NCBI RefSeq assembly: GCF_003865345.1
Contig: NZ_RMVE01000005.1
Coordinates: 124,001 to 188,000, forward strand
Source: Nonlabens xiamenensis
GTDB taxonomy: Bacteria; Bacteroidota; Bacteroidia; Flavobacteriales; Flavobacteriaceae
Length of the DNA: 64,000 nt
Direction of reading: 5' to 3'
Position numbers and translations under genes: made by a program. Under the pieces are notes generated by a model. The model was not told the origin of the DNA. It ran no database searches and saw nothing but the letters and a program-made list of their open reading frames with translations. Shown piece after piece: positions 35,345 through 43,141 of this stretch (positions within the stretch are counted from its first letter, which is position 1; every line of letters begins with the position of its first letter).

Positions 35345-35370
35345 GAGATAGATGAGTGATGATCTATCTC
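35345..35370 (+). other. Leader hairpin in the caspase operon
   Basis: GAGATAGAT pairs perfectly with ATCTATCTC around an eight-base loop, about 40 bases into the expected transcript. A T-rich stretch follows some distance away rather than directly, so it is not a clean terminator. It could be an attenuator, a stability element or a protein-binding site. Confidence 0.5.
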
Positions 35371-35593
35371 TTCTCCTAAATCATTTTTATTGTATTGCGT
35401 TGCTAGGTATTTCACGTTGTTTACGCTACGTGTGAGCTGTGGTAGCAAAAGCCGAGGTCTGGATTGATTCGTTTCAGTCTGATTGTATTTGTCTTCATAA
35501 AACTCCTTCCCCTAGAGTTGAAAGTGGCCAACCCATGTGGGTTTGCTTATTTGTTCTGAAAAATCAGAATGTCAAAACTTTAAAGGAGTATAT

Positions 35594-38275
35594 ATGCCCG
35601 ACCCGATCAAATTCAATCCTGCATTGATCAAGCTACACCAGCCTATCAAAATGCATGTTGCAGAGACCAAACCAGTCGTCCTACAAGCCAGCACGCTCAA
35701 GTTTCAGCAGCCACTGATTAAAGCCGACATGATGCCGATGCTTAACAAGCTGCATCTTTTCAAAGGCAAACCAGTGCTTGCTAGCTCCCTCAAGGTGCCT
35801 TATCTCACCCATGGGAAAGCTACCGAAGATGTGTTGTATAAAATCAATCAACCCCACCAACAGGAGTATCTTCCAGCTTACGAAATCGGCACCGAGCCCG
35901 TCCAGGGCAAAAGCCAATTTAAAATTTCTCTACAAGAAAATCCAACCGGTGATGGTGGTCGCCTTCATCTGGTACTGCACGCTAAGGTTCCTGATTCTCT
36001 ACAGGGCAAAACGGGTAAAGCAAAACCTATGCAGCATGGGATGAAAATGTATTTATCTTTCAATGCTTCTGGGGTCCAGAAGCAAATTCATTTTACCCAA
36101 GGTACCAAGACTGCCATTGGTTATGAAGCCCAAGCATCCGTCAGTACACTCAACGAATTCAATCAGCTTTATGCTGCTATTTCTGATGGGAGCTACCAAT
36201 GTAAGCTTCATATCGACCGCAGCTTTAAGATCGGAATTCCCCAACCCATTGAGCAGCCGTCACCGCTTAAAAAGCCAGCCCTGCAACCCGAAGTGCGTTT
36301 TCTCAAGCGAGATACTATCCAAAACGCCAAAGGTAAATTCCTCAGGTACCACATCGGATTGACCAATTGGAAAGAGTACCCGGAATTCATGTTCAGACCT
36401 GGTCGCTTAATGATAGCCGGTAGACAAAAGCCCAACTTGAAATTGGTGATTACGGATGGAAAGAAAGTCCTTAAAAAGCAAACGATTACAAGTTCCAGGC
36501 AACTGGCCAGACTACACTTTGCTGTCAATGCAAAACAGCCGGTAACTCATTGTCAGGTCGAACTCAGAGACCTGAAATCCAAGAAAATTTTCAAATCTGA
36601 ACTTACAGCGTTGAGAGCAAGCCAACTGACTGAACAGGCCCAGCCTCAAAAAACCTATACGATTCAATCCAAGGTCTTTTCACAGCATCTTGATTTTCAC
36701 TTTCCAGACAATCTGCACACGTACATTTACGGTAAGACCAGAAATGTGGACAGTCTTCCTAATGGTTTTCAACCCTTCAGGCTTCACTGGGCAAAAGATG
36801 GTAAATCTTATCCCTACCTGCAAGAACAGATCAATCCCAAAAGTTTTTTCTACCTACCTGATTTCTTTAGCCTTTCGAGGAAACAAGTAGCTGGTTTTCC
36901 GCCTCATCTTCAAGTGCGATTTGAAGGCAATAACGTATCAGATCTCAAAGCTCATTTAAGTTTTGAGGCGGTATCAGAAACCAATACCGCGAGACTGTTG
37001 GACGCTTTGCCCAAACTCAGTGAGGAATCTGGCATACCCCAAGATCAGATCAATTTTATCCCCTTGAGCATCAATGCCGATCAGCTCAAACTCTTGTTGT
37101 CCTACCCGGGCTCTAACGGTATTCAGGAAAGGTTTGAGGCCACCACATATCTGGACAAGATCACGGATAGCCTTCCACCAATGGATTTAGACAATTTTCA
37201 GCTATTATTAGAAAACCTGACCAGTAGCACGACTGGTTCCAGCTTGCTACAGGGCCAACTTGAGATCCACATCCCTAACCTTACCATAGAACCTGTTCCA
37301 TTGGCACTGGATTGCAGATATGTAGAGGATGATATGTTCGCTTTCGCGAAAGTAAACCGCGCTAGTTTCAAAGTTGAAATTACCAATACAACCGATCAAT
37401 TACTCAGTGCAGATGCTGCGAGGATCAGCCTAAGTGGACACACGGCTTCTTTCCAAGATTTGGATTTTCCTTTTTCACTCCGCCCGAATGCTTCTCATCT
37501 GGTTCATATTCAATGTGAAAACTCATTTACTGATGAAACAAATCCCGTTTTAGAATTGGAATGGCTGGGCATGCGCTCTCAAGGTATAGATGGTCTGTTT
37601 TCTGATACGGATCTGGAATTTTCACCTAAGGAATTACTCACCCAGCAGACGCCATCATTAGAGATTACCAATTTGATCGAGAGCAGTGTTTCCTTTAATG
37701 GGATCAATGCGAGCTTGAGAAATACAGGGCAACCTATAAAGCTAAACACCTCAAATCTTGATTTTCCTATGGAGCTGGCTGCTGGATCTAGTTTCTATCT
37801 GGACCTGCCCAAGGGAATGACAGAGGTCGATGATTTGCAATTGAACTTTGACCAAATGACCGCCATACCAGATAAAAACACGCTTTATGACCTGATGGTG
37901 GATACCACGGTGAACAACGTTTTTGAGACTGCCGTACCCATACGTTCTTTTATTCCTTTTGGTCCTACGGATATCATCAAGTTCATGGAAGTCGAATTTA
38001 AATCAAGCGAAAGCTCGCGACTCTTAGGCTCTGTAGTGTTTACCAAATCAGATGACCTGAGCCAAGGCTTTGCAGAAAAGGAAATGTCGATGCAGTTGCC
38101 GATCAAGGATTTTGTACTCAACCTGTCGTCAGGAGGAAGCTATTTGTATCGCATCCGTACAGTCATACAAGAAACTGGTACCAAATCGGTTCAGCTCATT
38201 ACAGACTGGAGACCACACAGCGGCAGCCTGGAAATAACGGATGACTTACTACCTGCAACAAATCAGGACATATGA
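35594..38275 (+). CDS. Caspase operon gene 1: large core-module protein
   Basis: An 893-residue protein with no signal peptide or membrane segment. I recognise no family. The first 400 residues are basic, Pro-rich and beta-rich (for example MHVAETKPVVLQASTLKFQQ). From about residue 418 (SFFYLPDFFSLSRKQ) it shows the same pattern as the later operon proteins (FYxxP, then Pro-Leu-rich strands). The end (about 820-893) is a beta-sandwich segment like the repeats in genes 4-6, with YLYRIRTVIQETG...LITDW. The ATG was chosen because AAAGGAG lies five bases upstream. It overlaps gene 2 by four bases (ATGA). It is the largest protein of the operon and could be a scaffold. Confidence 0.75.
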   Translation: MPDPIKFNPALIKLHQPIKMHVAETKPVVLQASTLKFQQPLIKADMMPMLNKLHLFKGKPVLASSLKVPYLTHGKATEDVLYKINQPHQQEYLPAYEIGTEPVQGKSQFKISLQENPTGDGGRLHLVLHAKVPDSLQGKTGKAKPMQHGMKMYLSFNASGVQKQIHFTQGTKTAIGYEAQASVSTLNEFNQLYAAISDGSYQCKLHIDRSFKIGIPQPIEQPSPLKKPALQPEVRFLKRDTIQNAKGKFLRYHIGLTNWKEYPEFMFRPGRLMIAGRQKPNLKLVITDGKKVLKKQTITSSRQLARLHFAVNAKQPVTHCQVELRDLKSKKIFKSELTALRASQLTEQAQPQKTYTIQSKVFSQHLDFHFPDNLHTYIYGKTRNVDSLPNGFQPFRLHWAKDGKSYPYLQEQINPKSFFYLPDFFSLSRKQVAGFPPHLQVRFEGNNVSDLKAHLSFEAVSETNTARLLDALPKLSEESGIPQDQINFIPLSINADQLKLLLSYPGSNGIQERFEATTYLDKITDSLPPMDLDNFQLLLENLTSSTTGSSLLQGQLEIHIPNLTIEPVPLALDCRYVEDDMFAFAKVNRASFKVEITNTTDQLLSADAARISLSGHTASFQDLDFPFSLRPNASHLVHIQCENSFTDETNPVLELEWLGMRSQGIDGLFSDTDLEFSPKELLTQQTPSLEITNLIESSVSFNGINASLRNTGQPIKLNTSNLDFPMELAAGSSFYLDLPKGMTEVDDLQLNFDQMTAIPDKNTLYDLMVDTTVNNVFETAVPIRSFIPFGPTDIIKFMEVEFKSSESSRLLGSVVFTKSDDLSQGFAEKEMSMQLPIKDFVLNLSSGGSYLYRIRTVIQETGTKSVQLITDWRPHSGSLEITDDLLPATNQDI
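37339..37354. repeat. Dispersed palindrome, 14 of 16
   Basis: CGCTTTCGCGAAAGTA in caspase operon gene 1, read as AFAK. Confidence 0.8.
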
Positions 38276-40074
38276 TAGCCCTGGATTTAACATATATGCT
38301 GGAAACAGAGTGGTATTGGGCCTTTCCTGCAGCTGGGAAGCAGAATCAGGTGATCGTGATTTCCAAATTTTTGGAATATCAACCTGGGATCATGCAGGCC
38401 AAAAGCTTCAGCCTTGAAACCATCAGAGGTATTACTCCGTTTAGCGCTCCCAAACCTTATACCATGTTGGAATTTCAGTTGGGACCTCAATCACCAACTT
38501 TACAACAATTACAGGCAGTTAGGGATCGATGGCCTCATGCCGAGCTAATCGCGCAGTCTTTTGACAAAGGGCATCTAAGTGTTCGTATACAAACTGATTT
38601 AGAACAGACGAAGATTTCTGGCGAATTGCCCAGAATGGACTTGACCAAATTGCCTTTGCACCATTGGCGATATCGACAGAAAATTGGTATGGATCAGGCG
38701 CAATTAATGATTCGGGCGCTGAAGGAAGGTGTATTGTTAATTAAAATGGCAGGAGCGTTTGACGTTCAGGGCGTATTACCCAAATTGCCTGTTACCTGGA
38801 CATTTGACCCTGTTGAAATTATTCATCACCTTGAAGACCTCCGCAAATCAACAGAAGGCTTTGAATCGCAAGAGATCACGAGACTTGTGCAAAGGGAGGA
38901 ACTTCCTTTGCAAACTGAAATGATGGGGGAGGTAGATCCTATCGTCCTGGCCGATGCTCTGACCCATTACCTCCTCACTCACTATGCCGTTCCGGTTCCT
39001 CTTGGAAAACAACCTGCTGGCGCCTTGCTAGAATGGAAAGATAACTTGACGGATATCGGCCAGCAAACAATAGATTTAAGACACAACCATCCGGTAAGAC
39101 GCCTGTTTTATCTCAGCCTTCAAATGCTGGAAGAAATTAAAAAGGAATTAAATCTTCATGGCATTGAGCAATTGGTAACCACCACCATTGTTGACCCTAT
39201 TCCAACTGGTTTCCAGCGATTGGAAATCAATCATCCCTTCTATAGCATCCCCAAATCTGTACTTCAAATCGGAGTTAAACTAACCGCAGCACCGGTATTG
39301 CCCTGGAGACCACAAGCAATTACAGAAACGCTAATCTTTGAGCGCAAAAATCAGCACGTTTATGCCGTTCTCAAATTTTCGGCCAGCGAGGACCTGGCCT
39401 ATGAGCTGGAACCTTTTGTGATTCTAAAAACCAAGAATACTAGTCAACGTCTTACAGGTACCAAAAGAAGTCTTACCAGCAAAGAGGTTCATCTGGACAT
39501 CACTGATTTTCCGTTCGAATCCATCAACATTTCTTGTGCTCCATCACTTTTTGAGCTAGGGGATGTAAATCTGTCTCTGGCAAATCAGCAAGAAACAATC
39601 ATTGAATCCATAGGTCTGGATCAGGAGGAACCTTATCTGAGTTTGGGATACTTACCACAAGATCAGGAAAAATACTATTTACAGGTGCATATAACCAATA
39701 CCACCACCGGCTTAGAGGCTACAACCGAGCTTGATGGCAGTGCAGATAGGCACTTGACTTTGGCCGACTTTCCCGCTTATGGGTTTCAGAAGCTGGATAT
39801 TCATTTGGATTTCATGGATACTAAAACTCCAGTTGTTCTAGAACTTGTCTCCACGGGAAAACCAAAAAGTCAGGAACATATTACAACCCTTGTCTTTACT
39901 CCAGAAAAATCACGGCAGCAATGGGAGTGGTTTTCGGATCGTATCGACCAGGCCGGTTATCAATATCGACGGCTAGGCGCCCATACTCAACTTTCGCGAC
40001 CGGAGGGAAGCAACACTACTGACTGGTCCGAACCCCTGGACTACACCCAGCATCATTTGACCCTAACCGTATAA
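38272..40074 (+). CDS. Caspase operon gene 2: core-module protein
   Basis: A 600-residue soluble protein. Near the N-terminus TEWYWAFPAAGKQNQ is the counterpart of the FYxxP motif of the neighbours. The central WRYRQKIGMDQAQLMIRALK followed by KLPVTWTFDPVEIIHHLEDL parallels the conserved second half of the core module in genes 3-6. The last 70 residues (TTLVFTPEKSRQQWEWF to LTLTV) form one beta-sandwich repeat with the usual Trp and final L-x-L strand. No family is recognised. It overlaps gene 1 by four bases, with the next gene 10 bases on. Confidence 0.72.
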   Translation: MIALDLTYMLETEWYWAFPAAGKQNQVIVISKFLEYQPGIMQAKSFSLETIRGITPFSAPKPYTMLEFQLGPQSPTLQQLQAVRDRWPHAELIAQSFDKGHLSVRIQTDLEQTKISGELPRMDLTKLPLHHWRYRQKIGMDQAQLMIRALKEGVLLIKMAGAFDVQGVLPKLPVTWTFDPVEIIHHLEDLRKSTEGFESQEITRLVQREELPLQTEMMGEVDPIVLADALTHYLLTHYAVPVPLGKQPAGALLEWKDNLTDIGQQTIDLRHNHPVRRLFYLSLQMLEEIKKELNLHGIEQLVTTTIVDPIPTGFQRLEINHPFYSIPKSVLQIGVKLTAAPVLPWRPQAITETLIFERKNQHVYAVLKFSASEDLAYELEPFVILKTKNTSQRLTGTKRSLTSKEVHLDITDFPFESINISCAPSLFELGDVNLSLANQQETIIESIGLDQEEPYLSLGYLPQDQEKYYLQVHITNTTTGLEATTELDGSADRHLTLADFPAYGFQKLDIHLDFMDTKTPVVLELVSTGKPKSQEHITTLVFTPEKSRQQWEWFSDRIDQAGYQYRRLGAHTQLSRPEGSNTTDWSEPLDYTQHHLTLTV

Positions 40075-40084
40075 TCACAGAACT

Positions 40085-40909
40085 ATGAAAACACTACAAC
40101 ACAAAAGTCTGAGGTATTTCCTGGCACCAATGAGTAAGGAAATCTATTACTACTATCCAGCGCATCCTTCTCCACAAAAAGATGGTCAAGGACATCCCAT
40201 GCTGAGTTTGATGGGGGCCGGAAATATCTACTTTCTCCAGGTAAGTTCTACCTGGCAGGCGACCGAGGAAGAACTCCAGGAACTCACAGAATTATTAATT
40301 GAGAAAGAACTCATTGAAAATTCGCAACAGCTACAACCTGCTCCGCTTAAAGATATTCAGGCCAGGTTATGTGCTTACCCTGATTTTCAGACAACCTATT
40401 CCACTTCTTCTACCAGCGGACATTACCCTTATGCGGCTGTTTTTAACCTCACATTGTCCGAAGAAGAGCAACAACAGGTCGTTCCGGCATTTGAAGGACA
40501 ACAGGAAAAATTGGCGGTGCAATATGTCGCCAGCATCGAGTGGATATATAATGTTGAAGCCCGATTGGAAGGTCTATTTAAACTTTCGCAGTTCGCTGTC
40601 GCGGAAGAAGACACGGAGTCTGCTCTACGAGCCTATATAGAAAAAGCCATTGAGGATGGTCAACTTCAAATACATATTCAATTGGAGAAACCAACCCACC
40701 AACTTCTAGAAAGTATTAAAACTAAATTACTTGATGCTGCGGTGGAGCAAGGGCTAAGATGGCTTAATGATCCAAATTCCGGTGATCCTCATATGGAAAT
40801 AAGCCTAGAGAAGGGTATCCCACATCCAATAGATATAAGCGCGACTGCAGACATTGGTGCATGGGTGCGCGAATCGTCCAGCAATCACTTAAAAATAATG
40901 AATCAATAA
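40085..40909 (+). CDS. Caspase operon gene 3: minimal core-module protein
   Basis: A 274-residue soluble protein that appears to consist almost wholly of the core module. Landmarks are KEIYYYYPAHPSPQKD near residue 18 (FYxxP motif), LQPAPLKD near 82, YPYAAVFNLTLSEEEQQQVV near 118-137, then LAVQYVASIEWIYNVEARLEGLFKL. A helical tail follows (IEKAIEDGQLQIHIQLEKP, then LLDAAVEQGLRWL). The same order of motifs recurs in genes 4-6, which carry extra domains after it. It has no beta-sandwich repeats. Function unknown. Its size is like that of bacterial gasdermins, but I see no sequence reason to call it one. Confidence 0.72.
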   Translation: MKTLQHKSLRYFLAPMSKEIYYYYPAHPSPQKDGQGHPMLSLMGAGNIYFLQVSSTWQATEEELQELTELLIEKELIENSQQLQPAPLKDIQARLCAYPDFQTTYSTSSTSGHYPYAAVFNLTLSEEEQQQVVPAFEGQQEKLAVQYVASIEWIYNVEARLEGLFKLSQFAVAEEDTESALRAYIEKAIEDGQLQIHIQLEKPTHQLLESIKTKLLDAAVEQGLRWLNDPNSGDPHMEISLEKGIPHPIDISATADIGAWVRESSSNHLKIMNQ

Positions 40910-40928
40910 CCAATTAAAACCTAGAATT

Positions 40929-43139
40929 ATGATTTACATGAATAACGTACGCGTCATAGAAAACGTCGTCGTCTATGGAGATGACAAAAAAATGAACGTT
41001 TTCTATCCCATTCCCGAGCAACCCAGATTCCGCTTGGACGACGAGGGTAAACCAATTTTTAAATTCCTTAAATACAAAATGCCCATCGATAGGGGAGATG
41101 GTAAAAAAGGGGGTGGATTTGCCGTGTTTGACGTAGAATTTACGATTCCAGATGACAAGATGGAGCGCATCAAGGAAAAACTGCAAGAAGAAGTCAATGC
41201 CAAAGCACAGAAAAGAAATATCAATCCAGTACCAGAGGTAAAGATTGCCACCATCAGATACACCGAAGGAACATCAAGATTGATGATCAGTGATGAGAAC
41301 TCGGTATTGGTGGAGCGCATCATTGATGCAGGTAAGCCTTCTTTGTTTGGTAAAAATATAGCGACATTCAGTATGGAGCTGTCAGAACACGGCGCTACTT
41401 TCTTTGAACAAGCATTGCAAGGAGAGGGAGGTTTTGTTAGTGTGATGTATGAACTTTACTACGGTGCTAAATTACCTCCCTTACGTGTGACCGCTCGATT
41501 CAACGCGAGCTCATTTTACCAGTTTATCCAGGAAATTGATATCTCAGAGCGTGTTTGTGCCGAGGATGACTACCGTGAGACTTTGAATGAGATCATGGTA
41601 AAATCAGAATCCAGTAGGATCGATATAGACCCAGGGTCTGCAGATATTGATCCCAAGGTGATCGAGCAGGTGCGTACTTGGGCCCAGGGTGCATTGGATA
41701 AAGCGACCGAACGTTTGATGATCCAAGAGATGCAAATGGAAGATCCGGCCGAGGCCCGTAAATATTACCAAGAGCATGATATTGAAGACGTCCGAAAAGA
41801 AGTCACCAAAAGAGCCATCTCCAGTTACAAGCTCGATTATAGAGAGGAGACCTATGTCAACGTGAATATCAACCCGCAGGGTACGATGCCCAATATTACC
41901 ACACTTAAGGATAAGAGTGGTGCGCCGATCAAATGGGAAGATTATGCGCAAGAGATTGACCTACAAGATAAGTTTTTTAAGCAAATCAATGCCAGAGTTA
42001 GGGTGAATGCACCCTTTGACGAAATGCCTATCCATAGTGTTGAAGTTAAGCTATCCTACAAAGGAGAGCCTATGGATGTGTTGGGAAGTGATGTAAATGG
42101 AGAGTACCAATTCTCCAGTGCAGAAGATACAGCCGAGTTTGCCACATTTATTCAGGACGATGACTTCCACTATGATTATAGTTACCAAGTCAATTACAAA
42201 GGATCTGCGCAAACATTTCAATCGGAGGTAATGTCTACAGACGAATCTGTCCTGACAATCAATGTAGATGAGATGGGGATCATCTTTGTTGAGGTACTTC
42301 CGGGTGATTTGGATTTTGAACAGATCAAACAGGCCCAGATTTTAATGGAATATGAGGCCAATGGTGTGGATAAAGTGGCGGATCAGTTCATCATGACTGC
42401 AGAACAACAACAGCACAAATTTGAGCATATCATCTTTAAAAAACGTACCGAACCTTACCGTTATAAGGTGGTATACAAAATGACAGATGGTAAAGAATTT
42501 ACATCAGACTGGCAGGAAGGAGAGTCCAGTAGACTCTACATCAACGATCCTTTTAGTCAGACCAAAACTGTAGGTTTCAGATCGTTTGGGGATTTGGAAA
42601 ACGATATCGCCAATATTTTTATTGATGCCACCTATGCAGACGAGGACAACGATTACCGAACCACCCAAACTATCGCGTTGTCTAAAGCTATTCCATTCTT
42701 TGATTGGACATTTCCGCAGATCAACAGCGCTGTGAATACCATTTCCTATAAAGGTCATATTGTAAGACACGATGGAACCAACGAGGATATCGCCGAGGTA
42801 GTTACTGAAGATTCAACCATCTTGGTGGGTGCCAAAAAAGACGATGTCTTTGAAATCAAAGTGAATCCGGGATTACTGGATATGGGAGGTACGGTAAAAA
42901 TGGCCAACGTACAGTTGGAGTACAAGGATGAGGCCAATGATATTCTGGAAAAGGAAGACTTCACCTTCACCGCACAAAAGGCTGATGAAGTGGTTTGGAA
43001 CGTGGATATCAAGGATAAAAACCTCAAGCAATATACTTGGAAAGCCACTTTCTTTATGACAGACAAAAGCAGGATCACCACTGATCCACAAACCACAGAC
43101 GAACTCACCCTGTTCATCGATTTACCTTCAAATAGTTAA
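40929..43139 (+). CDS. Caspase operon gene 4: core module plus beta-sandwich repeats
   Basis: A 736-residue soluble protein. The core module covers about residues 20-290: NVFYPIPEQPRFRLDDEGKP, KPSLFGKNIATFSMELSEHG, and PPLRVTARFNASSFYQFIQE. Then comes the NINPQGTMPN segment shared with genes 5 and 6 (about 318-327). The remainder contains about four tandem beta-sandwich repeats of roughly 95 residues. The clearest pair has YRYKVVYKMTDGKEFTSDW and SRLYINDPF endings, then ENDIANIFIDATYADEDNDY. No catalytic motif is visible. It has no signal peptide. The product may be structural. The three genes 4-6 are close paralogs in architecture but divergent in sequence, pointing to an old duplication. 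Confidence 0.75.
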   Translation: MIYMNNVRVIENVVVYGDDKKMNVFYPIPEQPRFRLDDEGKPIFKFLKYKMPIDRGDGKKGGGFAVFDVEFTIPDDKMERIKEKLQEEVNAKAQKRNINPVPEVKIATIRYTEGTSRLMISDENSVLVERIIDAGKPSLFGKNIATFSMELSEHGATFFEQALQGEGGFVSVMYELYYGAKLPPLRVTARFNASSFYQFIQEIDISERVCAEDDYRETLNEIMVKSESSRIDIDPGSADIDPKVIEQVRTWAQGALDKATERLMIQEMQMEDPAEARKYYQEHDIEDVRKEVTKRAISSYKLDYREETYVNVNINPQGTMPNITTLKDKSGAPIKWEDYAQEIDLQDKFFKQINARVRVNAPFDEMPIHSVEVKLSYKGEPMDVLGSDVNGEYQFSSAEDTAEFATFIQDDDFHYDYSYQVNYKGSAQTFQSEVMSTDESVLTINVDEMGIIFVEVLPGDLDFEQIKQAQILMEYEANGVDKVADQFIMTAEQQQHKFEHIIFKKRTEPYRYKVVYKMTDGKEFTSDWQEGESSRLYINDPFSQTKTVGFRSFGDLENDIANIFIDATYADEDNDYRTTQTIALSKAIPFFDWTFPQINSAVNTISYKGHIVRHDGTNEDIAEVVTEDSTILVGAKKDDVFEIKVNPGLLDMGGTVKMANVQLEYKDEANDILEKEDFTFTAQKADEVVWNVDIKDKNLKQYTWKATFFMTDKSRITTDPQTTDELTLFIDLPSNS

Positions 43140-43141
43140 TC

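Larger units (their letters stand above)
35039..35593 (+). other. Intergenic region and leader before the caspase operon
   Basis: This 555-base stretch is very AT-rich up to about 35300. It holds the promoter (35270-35297) and a leader of about 290 bases that contains a perfect 9-bp hairpin (35345-35370). I see no open reading frame of note. An AAAGGAG close to the start codon of the first operon gene is the only Shine-Dalgarno-like site that stands out. Confidence 0.6.

Noticed and set aside
39985-40005. CTTTCGCGACCGG in gene 2 as another copy of the dispersed palindrome
   Set aside because: Only the left half matches, so I left it out of the count of twelve.
40590-40615. CGCTGTCGCGGAAG in gene 3 as a palindrome copy
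   Set aside because: It has too many mismatches to be a palindrome; noted only as a possible decayed variant.
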